The notes: generated by a model from the letters alone, not told the origin. Counted from the stretch's first letter, positions 1-8,560 are shown. The stretch is DNA of 15,059 nucleotides from Funneliformis mosseae (GCA_910592005.1 CAJVPP010002385.1:1-15059); one strand, 5' to 3'. Numbers and translations are program-made.

Positions 1-921
1 CTTTTGAACGCATGAATGGAATATTAGGTATTTTTTTTGAGAATTTCTTGAATAAATTGGCTTACTAATTTATGAACAATTTTTAGGTTCTTTACCAAAT
101 AGTAATAGAAAATTAAACCTAAGCTAATGCATCAATTGATGTTTGATATTCAAATCGACAGTATTACAAATTCTAGTGGTATTGAAGTAAAAGGGCTTGA
201 ATTGCTAGACAATTAGCCTTCAATTAGTTCCTTTTCGGATATAGACAAATTTTTTTCTGACGAAATCCATCGATTTTTGATGAATTCACGAAATATTAAG
301 GAATCAAATGTTACTGGTAGTAGACTATTTCCTGGCAAATTCCTTAAACCATTATCTGATAGTATAATTATTTCAAGTGAAATGCTTGATTTGATGGTTG
401 AATACTACAATGCTACTTATATAACGTTTGATTTTAGGAAATCATTTGATAAGGATTCAGAAGATGGTATAATGATTCAGATCAAAATAAATCAATTCAA
501 AAGGTATCGAATTGGTTCTCAAATCTTCAGATCGTTAATGTCTTTGCAATATGTAAAAAATTCGTACATTTTAGCAAAATTTATTACAAATAATAGTACA
601 GTCGATTGTTATCTTGGCCAAGTCCAATATTATTTTACACATAAGGTCGATTTGCAATCTGAAAAGGCTGAACATTTTCTAGTATTTGTTCATTGGTATA
701 AACCTGTAAGTTCTCCAAATATGCAATATTATTTTAGCGAAGAAAAAACTTGTAATGTCGAATTATGGGATATTGAATTTTATCCAGAAAGTCGTGATTG
801 TATAATACCAGTTTATCATATTTTGGGTCAATTTGTACTGATTAACTATCGAATTTCAGCCTAACAAAATGCAAAAGAATATTTGGCTGTTAATCTAATT
901 AATAGAAAATACTATTTGTAA
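1..921 (+). pseudogene. 3' end of CACTA-type transposase-associated gene, broken
   Basis: C-terminal part of a transposon protein, open at the window's left edge. From base 3 the frame reads FERMNGILG, a segment I associate with the DUF4218-type region of CACTA transposase genes. After frame changes it continues at 88-135 (GSLPNSNRKLNL) and from about 121 in the final frame. That frame has TAG at 214-216 and then stays open to 861 (ATG at 280; about 194 codons). TAA at 862-864 looks like a former CAA, because the same frame continues 18 sense codons (QNAKEYLAV...) to TAA at 919-921. Conserved-looking parts are the QVQYYFTH, HWYKPV, NVELWDIEFYPESRDCI and IPVYHIL segments. The long clean 3' half makes this one of the least decayed pieces in the window. 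The precise role of this C-terminal region is not known to me. Confidence 0.65.
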
Positions 922-1017
922 AAATAAATTGGATGTTTTTAGCATTATTGACTGTTAATCCTAAATATCAGTTATATTTTCTTACGAATTTTATTTTATT
1001 TTAAATCTATTTTTGAT

Positions 1018-1260
1018 GTATATCAATCAGATGTAAATCAGATATCAATCAGTTATAGATAAGATGGATTGAATTTTAGCTGATTTTTGACGTATGCCAA
1101 TCAGCAATAAGTATGCCAATTAGCTATAAATAAAATAGGTCAAATTTTAGCTGATTCTTGGCTGATTTCTAGTGTATGCCAATTGGCTAGACTGATTTTT
1201 TGATAATTTGCCAAATTTAGGCCAAATTTAGGCTGATTTTTCGCATGTCTGATTTTTTTG
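1018..1260. repeat. Subterminal repeats of the CACTA element
   Basis: Several copies of a short motif lie just inside the terminus: GTATGCCAATCAGC (1092-1105), GTATGCCAATTAGC (1111-1124), GTATGCCAATTGGC (1174-1187), and a weaker GTATATCAATCAG (1018-1030). GCTGATT is also scattered through the block. A longer imperfect duplication is visible: ATTGAATTTTAGCTGATT near 1068 and GTCAAATTTTAGCTGATT near 1138 are each followed by a GTATGCC copy. In CACTA elements such arrays bind the element-encoded protein; that role is inferred here. Confidence 0.6.
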
Positions 1261-1273
1261 ATTTTAACCAGTG

Positions 1274-1698
1274 GTATCTATTATAATAAAATATTATTTT
1301 CATTATAAATCTTATTACTTAATATAATTATTATTATTCGTATTGAATTTGGATTTTTTAATATTTTTATCATCTAGAATAATAGAGAAAAATATTAAGT
1401 ATATTTATTGATTATTATTTAATCTAAAAATAAACTTATTATTATTATTTTCAAATTTTATTTTACCTTTAATAAATAAATGAGATTAAATAATCATATA
1501 AAAATTAAATATAAAAGGTAATTATTAATATTAAAATAAAATCTATTTACCAAATATACTTTTGAATTTCTTGTAAATTTTACAGATATTATTAAAATTT
1601 TATTCGTTAGTCTAATATCTGAAGAATCGCTAATTTTTATTTGTTGATTTTTTAATTTAAAATAATTTTACCAATAAAGTTAAGAATAGCCTTAATTA
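1274..1698. other. AT-rich stretch without recognisable genes
   Basis: Between the CACTA terminus and the kinase relic. I see only AT-rich low-complexity sequence with stops in all frames and no clear repeat structure or RNA gene. Confidence 0.6.
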
Positions 1699-2066
1699 TT
1701 AGTCTTTTTTGGAATTAAAATGCCAATATTTTTGCATTAATTTAATATAATCTTCAGGTACATTTGTGATAATAGAAGGACAAAAGCTATCACAAATTCT
1801 AATAATAAGTTTTATATCATAAGATTGATCATTAATCCTCATATAATTATTCCAAAGCTATAAAACATCTGAAACTTTTTATATTATTACTTGTTTTCTC
1901 TTATAATACTTTTGAAACAACATAAGAAATAGTTATTTTCATTAACTGACTAATTCTTAAATCACTAATTATTGCATTATATTCATTATTATAAAGATTA
2001 TTTTTACTATAAAATTTTGATGAAAATTCCTTGGTAATGAATATTATGAAGTGCATAGATAATTTG
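1699..2066 (-). pseudogene. Protein kinase C-lobe relic (TKL-like), one exon
   Basis: Read on the minus strand, this is a decayed kinase catalytic-domain C-lobe. From 2066 downward it reads QIIYALHNIHYQGIF (helix before the catalytic loop), then after a frame change NFHQNFYSKNNL (position of an HRDFHSKN-type catalytic loop, with the R-D pair lost). Next come AIISDLRIS (position of the DFG region) and, after another frame change, KVSDV. The end reads YDIKLIIRICDSFCPSI and PEDYIKLMQKYW, matching the C-lobe pattern of a short helix, a G-x-R-P-like turn and a final CW motif. It ends in TAA at 1699-1701. CTGTAA just above 2066 reads TTACAG on the minus strand, a plausible splice acceptor. The N-lobe is not recognised. 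With the catalytic Asp and DFG altered and at least two frameshifts, it cannot make an active kinase. Such kinases are heavily expanded in arbuscular mycorrhizal fungi (background knowledge). Confidence 0.6.
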
Positions 2067-3419
2067 CTGTAATATTATTAATTTATTTTTCTATTTAATA
2101 ATATAAAAGTTTATAGTAATATAATATTTTAAATTATATTTATAATATGTCATATGATATAAATATGACATTTTTGACTAACTAGGTTTACGTATAAACA
2201 CATAATTTACACATATATAGGCTTAGATTATAAAATAAAATTTTTTTTTTGATAACTTCCTTTCTTTTTACTTTTTTTACTGCAAAGTTTCCATATTATA
2301 AATATTAATTACAATACCAAATTTTTTTCTTAAAAAAAAGGGCATAAAAATTCCAAAACTCTTCTACTTAGTTATATTATGAAAAGTTTTCATAAAAAAT
2401 ATTTAAGGAATTTTAAAAATAGTAATAATTGTTATAAAATTTTATAACCAAGTTTAATAATAAATCAATATAATAATATATAATAGTTGCTAAAGTAAAA
2501 CATTGTAAAACACTTGAGAAAGAAGAGCATAGAATTATTTTATGAAATAAATTAGGAAGTACATATTTAACTTTAGTAATAAACTTGATATAATTTTTAT
2601 TTGACATTTAAATTATAATATAGTATATAAATAATCTAAATTTGAATTATTTTTATTTGATAGGAACTACATATTTTTAACCAATTTAATAATACAATTC
2701 AAAAAATTATTATATTGTTTAAAGGGAACTAAAAGGAAAATAAGAAGAAATAAGATAATAAAAAAAGAAATACTTATTAGCTTACTTGTAAATAATCCTT
2801 TATAATCTATTTATTATTTATAAATGAGAGATTTTCTAATAATATCACATTACAATTATATGATTTACTATATTCATAATTAATTATCTTCTAAATATGC
2901 AAAAATTATTAAAACAAACTTTTGAATCCTTTATTATAATTATTAGATTAATTTTTATCTAAAAGGAAAATATATAAAAATTGTTAAGATCAATGAATTG
3001 ACATGCTTAAATTTGTAATACTTTTAAGTTAGATAATCAAAATTTAAATATTTACTCACTAATAAAATAAATTTAAGACTTGTTAGCATTATGTAAATTC
3101 TACTAAAAAAATTTTGAGTGATATACTAAATGGAAAATCTAATCATTAACTATTCAAACTTAATTAAACACGTCATTATTATTGAATTAAGGAAATAAAA
3201 ATTAATTATTATTAGAAAACAAATTTGATTTGAATAAGTCAAAATTCTATAATTCTATATTACTTTAAAGATAAATACAGGCTATCCATAAGGTAATGTC
3301 TTTTTAGTTATAAAAAAAAGAATTAAAAATAAAATAAAATATAATAAATTGAACCCATAAAATATTTTCTGTAAATATTTATATATATATACAAAATAAA
3401 TACATCAAATTGAAAATCT
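2067..3419. other. AT-rich stretch, no gene supported
   Basis: About 1.35 kb of very AT-rich sequence. A minus-strand open frame of 64 codons (2413-2607) is hydrophobic and Ile/Leu/Tyr-rich, as expected for chance frames in AT-rich DNA, and has no motif. No RNA gene or terminal inverted repeat was found. The missing N-lobe exon of the kinase relic would be expected here but could not be recognised. Confidence 0.5.
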
Positions 3420-3758
3420 GGACAATCTGTATCAAGCGTAATATTAGCAAATTATTTTTTTTCTTGAATAATATCATTAACAGATTTTGAAAAGATCTAA
3501 TTTATGTCATTTCAATTTATCATAATGCTTATAGTTCTTTTTATCTATTATTCTATAAAGTTAAGTAAAGTATTTTTTAAATAAAAAAAAGTCATAATAA
3601 AAATTCTATTTCTAATCAATATTCAAAGTCTCAGACAGTTTTACAAAGATAAGAAATAATGATAATATTAGTATTTTTTAAATAAAAAAATGGATTTCTC
3701 TATTAGAATCTATCTCTAATAAGGTTTTAAGATCCTGATTAGTACATTTAAATTCAGC
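3420..3758 (-). pseudogene. Possible TPR-repeat protein relic
   Basis: Minus-strand coding-like segments. From 3758 downward the frame reads AEFKCTNQDLKTLLEIDSNR, similar to the second helix and loop of a tetratricopeptide repeat (A..DL.KLLEIDPNN). The bases before it on that strand, TTTATTATTTAG, look like a splice acceptor (AG at 3759-3760). A second LEIE-type segment follows. The stretch agtattttttaaataaaaaaa occurs at 3568 and 3670, exactly 102 bp (34 codons) apart, which is the TPR repeat length. Further down, near 3415-3470, the minus strand reads FANITLDTDCPDFQF, also coding-like. Several stops and frame changes show it is dead. The TPR call is an inference from period and motif; an unrelated gene relic is possible. 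Confidence 0.35.
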
Positions 3759-4037
3759 CTAAATAATAAAGAAATATTAAGAAACATTTCTAAAAGACAA
3801 ATAATTAAAAAAAAATTAGTCTTTATTATTTGATATAAAATATTCAAAAACATTTTTTTGGATTCCAAATTTTTTAAAAAATTTTTTTCTTTTTTTTTAA
3901 GAAAAATATTATTGAAATAAAAAAAAAAGTTTTATATATCTATAAAAATAATATCAGATAATATTAAATTTGTAAAAATAATACTTTTGACATTAAATTA
4001 AGATAACAGTAAATTATTAAAATTAGATTTCAGAATC

Positions 4038-4064
4038 ATCAGATAATTCAAAAGATTATCTGAT
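4038..4064. repeat. 10-bp perfect inverted repeat (hairpin)
   Basis: Arms ATCAGATAAT (4038-4047) and ATTATCTGAT (4055-4064) around a 7-base spacer. A further copy of the left arm lies at 3953-3962. It is upstream of the hAT coding remnant and may be a subterminal motif of that element (inference). Confidence 0.6.
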
Positions 4065-4102
4065 AAATATAATAATTATCAAATATATAATTTTAAATTC
4101 AA

Positions 4103-4126
4103 ATCAATACTTAAAATTGTATTGAT
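4103..4126. repeat. 8-bp inverted repeat (hairpin)
   Basis: Arms ATCAATAC (4103-4110) and GTATTGAT (4119-4126) around TTAAAATT. It is the second small palindrome ahead of the hAT remnant. AT-rich sequence makes short palindromes common, so function is uncertain. Confidence 0.45.
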
Positions 4127-4233
4127 ATTTGCAGATATTTGGATAGATAAACTATAAATAATCAAAAGTTTAATTTAACTTTTATTTTCATTGTTTTTTT
4201 TTAATTCTTCTGTTATTTTCAAAAAAATAAAAA

Positions 4234-5080
4234 ATGACTAAAAAGAGAAATCATAAAACTAATAAAAGAGCATTAACTGAGAAAAATTATCAAGATAATA
4301 TAGATGAGATATTTGAAGATAATAGAAGAGAGAAAAAATATTTAGAGATAAAAATAAAACTTCTACTTCTAATAGAAATCCTAAAAAACTATTTTAACAG
4401 TTTTAAGATTTAATAATCTTAGCAGCTGAAAATAGCAGTAGAGTAAGCATACAAAAGATGAAAACTACACTATTTTTATTTATAAAGTTAATATTGATGA
4501 GATTGATTGCAATCATATTTGTCAGAGAAAAAGATCATCAACTTCAAATGCTAATACACATCTTACAGCTGCACACAATAAAACTAAATCTACACAATTT
4601 TATAATGAAATTTTCATAGAAAATGAGTCACAATTATCACCTCTAGATATAAATACATAAAAAGCAATTGAACAAGTATTAAAATAATTTATTGTTGAAG
4701 ATATACAGCCATTTTATATATTGAAAGCAAAAAATTCTGAAGATTAATTGAATTATTAAATTCTTCTTTTATAATTCCATATGATAAGTGTTTAAAAACT
4801 TTGGTTACTGATTCATATAATCTTGCTATTAAAAATCTCAAGTTATTATTGATTGAAAATATGATGTAGTGTTCACTTACATTGGATTTATGAACTGTAA
4901 AAAACTGATATAGATTCTTAGGTATTATATATCATCAGATTACCAATAATTTTTAATTAAAAGAAGCTATGTTAACTATTTGTCATGTTAAAGATCCACA
5001 TACTGGAGAAAGTATTAAAGATATTTTAAACCAGGTTATTAAAAAATGGAATATTAAAGAAACGTGACTTTCAATAGATC
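4234..5080 (+). pseudogene. hAT transposase, N-terminal half, broken
   Basis: N-terminal part of a hAT-superfamily transposase. ATG at 4234 opens a basic leader (MTKKRNHKTNKRA). A BED-type zinc finger follows: Cys codons at 4508 and 4519 in DCNHIC, and a His pair four residues apart (4559 and 4574) in NTHLTAAH. Next come AIEQVLK.FIVEDIQPF and RLIELLNSSFIIPYDK, typical of the region between the BED finger and the catalytic core. Then comes LTLDL-stop-T (DLWT motif, TGG now TGA) near 4880-4895, then YRFLGII, LKEAMLTICHVKDPHTGESI and VIKKWNI. Several stops and at least two frameshifts occur. Recognisable similarity ends near 5080, before the rest of the catalytic core, so the C-terminal half including the dimerisation domain is missing. 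It is not the missing half of the hAT at 13634-15059, which lies on the opposite strand far away. Confidence 0.75.
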
Positions 5081-5291
5081 AGTGATGTAAATAAAAACAT
5101 TCTGCATTACACGTCTTTGATTTTATTATAAATACTCTCTACCTCACCTCTTAAAAATTTTAACTTTCTCCACATCACCTCTTAAAAACTTTCAACAATT
5201 TTTCCTTTATCTTTCCCTTATAAATTTTACCTCACCTCTCAAAAATTTCAACATTTTTTCTTTTATCATTCCCCTTATTCTTCCCAGTATG
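5081..5291. repeat. Pyrimidine-rich stretch with three imperfect repeats
   Basis: Between the hAT breakpoint and the Tc1 insertion. A motif close to CTCACCTCTTAAAAATTTTAAC is repeated: 5142-5164, 5173-5196 (with CATCACC and AACTTTCAAC) and 5230-5252 (with CTCTCAAAAATTTC). The strand is strongly C+T rich, unlike the rest of the window. It could be a promoter-type tract of an older element or host gene; no coding sequence is visible. Confidence 0.5.
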
Positions 5292-5293
5292 TA

Positions 5294-5317
5294 TAGTCCC
5301 TGGCGAAAAGAATGGCG
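5294..5317 (+). repeat. Left terminal inverted repeat of the Tc1/mariner element
   Basis: Twenty-four bases pair with 6586-6609 apart from six transition differences. The first base is T where the right end has C, so the left end has lost the usual CAGT start by a C-to-T change. TA at 5292-5293 is the target duplication. Confidence 0.88.
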
Positions 5318-5477
5318 GTTTAAATACCACATCTATTTTAGGCCAAAATGTAAACTGCGTTTCTGATATGAGTTGTTGTTTATATGACTAAATTAGGCGC
5401 TAGAATCATAATATAAAAGGTAAGTTAAAAAAAATTATGTTTATTTTTGTTTTTGTTGTGATTTCTTAACTGAAAAA

Positions 5478-6486
5478 ATGCTAAGCTCTCTTGAAATTCA
5501 AAGAAACTCCATTAAGAGACTCTGGGAACAAAACGTGCAAAGTGCAAAGAAAATTCATGAACGATTATGTATTCCTTTGCGTACATGTGAATGATATGTC
5601 AGTTTACTACGTAAAACTACTAATATTACTATCAGTTATTCTTTTGGCCGCCTAAGAAAATTGTTCACGAACCAACGCCGCTATATCGGAAAAATTTTAA
5701 AATATAACCATTTCACTACTGCAGGTAAACTTAAGGAAAAATTAGAAGAAAAAGATCCTGAATTTGAGGTTAGCGAACGTACAGTATGTTGCGAACTTAA
5801 AAACCTTGGATATATTTCTGTTATGTCAAGAAAAGTTCCTCTCTTGACCCAAAAAGTAAAGGATATTAGATTATCTTAGGCACGTGATCATTCGCATTAC
5901 AACTGGAAAAAAGTTGTTTTTTCTGATGAAACAACACTCCAGATGTTTAGAAATACTATTCGTGTATGGTCTCATGATACTCAACCAGTTGCTCTTATGG
6001 TAAAGCATCCATTCAAGGTTCATGTTTGAGCAGCAATTAGTGTCAAAGGAAAGTTGGCATTCATTTGTTTACTGAAAATTTGGACTGTCATTTGTACCAA
6101 AACATCCTAGACAATCATTTATACGACAATACGACAGCATTACTTGGTCGCAACTGGGTTTTCCAACAAGACAATAATCTAAAATACGCCTCATGAGACA
6201 TTCAAAGTGACTTGAAAAAACATCTTCTAGTAAGAGTTCTTTCTTAGCCTTCGTACAGCCCAGACTTGAATCCTATCGAAAATGTATAGGCTGTATTAAA
6301 GGAAAAGGTGGAGAAAAGGATTAAGAATATGGTGGCAAAAAAACAATTACCTGTGATATTTTCCTTAATACAATCCAACAGGAATGGGATGATCTTGATG
6401 ATGGTGTGTTATTTCAGTGCATTAATAGCATACCGAACTGGATTCAAGCATGTATCGATGCAGAAGGAGGGCACACAAAATATTAA
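5478..6486 (+). pseudogene. Tc1/mariner transposase, full length but broken
   Basis: Cut-and-paste transposase of about 336 codons, the usual size. ATG at 5478 (MLSSLEIQRNSIKRLWEQ) opens an N-terminal helix-turn-helix DNA-binding region. TGA at 5592 replaces an expected CGA Arg. The frame is then clear to TAG at 5877 (expected Trp in RLSWARDH). Catalytic residues: first Asp in VVFSDET (5925), second Asp in FQQDN (6170), Glu in DLNPIEN (6278). The last two are separated by 35 residues, giving DD35E. Other stops are TGA 6027 (VHVWAAIS), TGA 6194, TAG 6245 and TAG 6287 (IENVW), all at probable Trp codons. Two single-base deletions shift the frame near 6050 and 6348. The last frame ends CIDAEGGHTKY with TAA at 6484-6486. 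AATAAA-type sequences at about 6524-6545 may serve as a poly(A) signal. All catalytic residues survive; only stops and two indels kill it. Confidence 0.9.
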
Positions 6487-6585
6487 TTAAGTATTAAAAA
6501 ATATTCTGTTAGTATTATTCTTTTAAATAAAAAATAAAAATAAACATTAAAAATAAAGTTTATACATACCGTCGAAAACTGTCTT

Positions 6586-6609
6586 CACCATTCTTTTCAC
6601 CGAGAACTG
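6586..6609 (-). repeat. Right terminal inverted repeat of the Tc1/mariner element
   Basis: Read on the minus strand it begins CAGTTCTCGGTGAAAAGAAT and mirrors the left end at 5294-5317. It is followed outward by TA at 6610-6611. Similarity to the left end stops after about 24 bases. Confidence 0.88.
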
Positions 6610-6611
6610 TA

Positions 6612-7028
6612 TCTATGTATTAAATTTAATATAAATAGAAAATGATAAAATCATGTAAACTTCAGTTTACTTTTAGTTTATTTTTAGTTTTCCTTTTAGT
6701 TTATTTTTAGATATACCTTTAGTAGTACTTTTAGAGGTATTTAATCTAACTCTCACATTTAGTATTTTTAATCTTTTAGTTTCTTTATTTTCTTATCTCC
6801 TTTTTTTATTTCTTATTTATCATTAATAAATATATTGTTATAACTTTAAATTAATTAAGCTATTTTACTTCTAGTATTGTTAAAAGTACACCACTGTGTA
6901 AATTATAAAAGATTAAGTTAAACTGTATTGAGTCACTATGTAAACTTAAAAGAATTACCACTCGAACATCCTGTCTAATAGTCATAATTTAACAGGATTG
7001 CATATTAAAAATATGAAACACTATCAAT
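6612..7028. other. Low-complexity stretch after the Tc1 element
   Basis: No gene seen. At 6670-6687 and 6693-6710 the 18-base string CTTTTAGTTTATTTTTAG occurs twice exactly, within a longer run of CTTTTAG/TTTTTAG words (6665-6740). The remainder is AT-rich with stops in all frames. Confidence 0.55.
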
Positions 7029-7592
7029 GAAAACCAATTATACAGTTTTTATACTAACCTTTTCCTTACCCTTTTCATTATTATTTAATCTTCTCAAATA
7101 TTCAAAGATTGCTTGCTTTTTGTTAAATTCAGATATACTTAATGATTTTTGTTTCTCTTTAAGTTTAATTCTCAAAGTTTCAATCCTTTACTTTAGGTTA
7201 AGCTGATCATTATATTTACTTTTCACATTATCTAAAACTTCATCAAAATTATCCAGATTTAATTGTTTATTTATAAGCGTTAAAATATCTAAAGTTTATT
7301 TTGTGACTTTTATAAAAGAATCACTTAGTTCATATTTATCAAAATAAGTTAATTTTTTAGTTATTCTAATAAGGTAAGGTCCATATTTCTTTTATTCTAG
7401 GTATATATTACTTGACTATACTAACTTACTTTTATTTTTATCTTTATTTGATAAATCAATTTCATCCCAACTGCTGTCATTTTTATCACTTTAATCATTC
7501 TTATCATCAACTCATAATTATTTTGTAAAAGTTTTATTATTATTTTATCCTTGCTCTTTAACAATAATTTTTCTCTTTGATAGGTGTATCAT
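7029..7592 (-). pseudogene. Broken coiled-coil-type coding region, possible transposase N-terminus
   Basis: The minus strand from ATG at 7592-7590 gives one uninterrupted 184-codon frame with 8 internal stops (codons 16, 25, 27, 34, 59, 67, 99, 135) and no frameshift, before TAA at 7040-7038. The protein begins basic (MIHLSKRKIIVKE) and passes through an acidic-hydrophilic stretch (DKND.SDKNDSSWDEIDLSN, codons 31-49). It then forms a helical charged region with KYELSDSFIKVTK.TLDILT, VLDNVKSKYNDQLNL, RIETLRIKLKEKQKSL and FNKKQAIFEYLRRLNNNEKGKEK. Seven of the 8 stops are TAA/TAG, as expected from Gln codons (K-Q-T, K-Q-R and E-Q-K contexts read naturally). It resembles, from memory, N-terminal regions of DDE-endonuclease transposon proteins in arbuscular mycorrhizal fungi, but no catalytic region follows, so function is not assigned. 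Similarity fades after about 7029. Confidence 0.5.
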
Positions 7593-7996
7593 TTTATTAT
7601 AACTGGTCAAAAGTGTGAAAAAATTAGATGAATTTCATATGAAAATTTTGTATATATAACATTAATCTGATTATATCCTAATTTTTCCAAAAACTATTTT
7701 TTCAAATGGATAATTTCCCAAAAATTTTGGGCTGAATTATCATAATGCAGACCAAAATTTTCAGAATAAACATTATGCTGATTCTTAAGTTCAAAATTTT
7801 TCATTTTACTATATGTATCATATAAAAATTCTTAAACTTTAATTTATAATAACTCTAAAAATTATATAATATCTTAAAAAATAAACTGATAATAATGTTA
7901 AGCATGTATTATTTTATAATTTTATTGGTTTAAATTTTAAATCATTGTTTTATTTTTAATTTATAAATTTTTAAAGTCATATGATTTATGTGAGGT
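7593..7996. other. 5' flank of the coiled-coil region and end of the LINE
   Basis: No coding sequence recognised. It includes a perfect palindrome CCCAAAAATTTTGGG (7717-7731) and two related 15-mers, AACATTAATCTGATT (7658-7672) and AACATTATGCTGATT (7769-7783). There are also several AAAATTTT words. It may contain the terminus of the element that owns the frame at 7029-7592. No LINE poly(A) tail or target duplication was found. Confidence 0.45.
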
Positions 7997-8560
7997 TTAT
8001 AAGTGACAGTCACCATAATATAATCTTTCAAAAAAAGCAAGTATAAGCATATCATTAAATTTAGATATGTAATTAATAAAAGGGATATAATCTAAGAATA
8101 GTTGTAAAGTAGAAAAAATAAGAGAAGATTTTGCTAACTGATTAGTCTTATCATTATATGAATCATTAAAGTGAACAGTAACTTTAAAGAGTAAAATGTT
8201 GATTTGTCATTCTTTGATAATTTTAAAAATAATAGATCAGAAAATATAAAAGAGAATTTTGAACATAAGTAAAGAGTATTAAAATGTGTTTGTTCTAATT
8301 ATATAATTATAGGTATGAATAAAAGCTAAGCTATTATGTGGATCAAGATTGAAGAAGATGAAAGACTAATTAATAGAATTAAAAGTAGAGCAAAAATTTT
8401 CACATTGGTGGAGTTAGTCTAGATAATAGGAACAGCAATTGAAAATTCTATGATTAAAAAATCATGAACTAAATAAAAGGTAGAACTTAAATATAATGTA
8501 AAAGATGAAAGGACAAATTTATGAGAATTATCTGTATAAAATATAAGGGATCTTTCATTT
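7997..8560 (-). pseudogene. LINE ORF: RNase H domain
   Basis: Removes the RNA strand during LINE replication. Minus-strand reading begins LQNERSLIFYTDNSHKF (about 8555-8515), where YTDNS corresponds to the YTDGS motif with the first catalytic Asp kept. NSTNVKIFALLLILL (about 8425-8380) occupies the place of the STxAE(I/L)xA helix, with the catalytic Glu changed to Lys. SSSILIHI (about 8360) fits the strand before the second Asp, which is not preserved in any single frame. KVTVHFNDSYNDKTNQLAKS (about 8185-8125) matches the final VKAHxGxxxNxxADxLAK motif, with the Asp pair altered. LIFSTLQLFLDYIPFIN follows to a stop at 7997-7999. Two or more frameshifts. Loss of three catalytic positions argues for old decay. 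Confidence 0.75.

Larger units (their letters stand above)
1..1273 (+). mobile_element. 3' portion of a CACTA (CMC/EnSpm) DNA transposon
   Basis: The right end of a CACTA-superfamily element. Seen: a transposase-associated gene remnant ends at 921, a repeat-rich non-coding stretch follows (about 1018-1260), and the sequence ends at 1273 in TTTTAACCAGTG, which on the minus strand reads CACTGGTTAAAA. CACTA elements begin and end with CACTR and carry subterminal repeats, so the order gene, subterminal repeats, CACTG terminus fits the family. The left end lies outside the window, so the second terminal inverted repeat and the 3-bp target duplication cannot be tested here (the three bases after the terminus are GTA). 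The gene is broken, so the element is unlikely to move by itself. Confidence 0.7.
3759..4233. other. AT-rich 5' flank of the hAT remnant, with two hairpins
   Basis: No coding sequence was recognised. It holds long A and T runs (3840-3930) and two inverted repeats described separately (4038-4064 and 4103-4126). The motif ATCAGATAAT also occurs at 3953-3962. The stretch probably contains the 5' non-coding part of the hAT element that begins coding at 4234. Confidence 0.45.
5294..6609 (+). mobile_element. Complete but inactive Tc1/mariner element (DD35E type)
   Basis: A 1316-bp element with both ends present. The left end starts TAGTCCCTGGCGAAAAGAAT at 5294. The right end, read on the minus strand from 6609, starts CAGTTCTCGGTGAAAAGAAT. 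The 24-bp inverted repeats differ at 6 positions, all transitions. Each end is flanked by TA (5292-5293 and 6610-6611), the standard target duplication of Tc1/mariner elements. Length, ends and a single internal transposase gene fit the superfamily. The transposase is broken, so movement would need a protein from another copy. The insertion lies in the pyrimidine-rich stretch downstream of the hAT remnant, so it is younger than that sequence. Confidence 0.9.

Noticed and set aside
2413..2607. 64-codon minus-strand open frame as a small membrane protein
   Set aside because: The hydrophobic Ile/Leu/Tyr composition is what AT-rich DNA gives by chance; no motif or coding context supports it.
1274..4233. 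tRNA or other structured RNA genes
   Set aside because: No box A/B-like sequences or cloverleaf pairing were found by eye; GC content is too low throughout.
5420..5480. 5' intron in the Tc1 element starting GTAAGT at 5420
   Set aside because: The donor fits, but the ATG at 5478 already gives a normal transposase N-terminus and no upstream coding exon is supported.
6308..6490. 60-codon open frame as a separate gene
   Set aside because: It begins in the transposase frame and, after a one-base deletion near 6348, runs on in a wrong frame.
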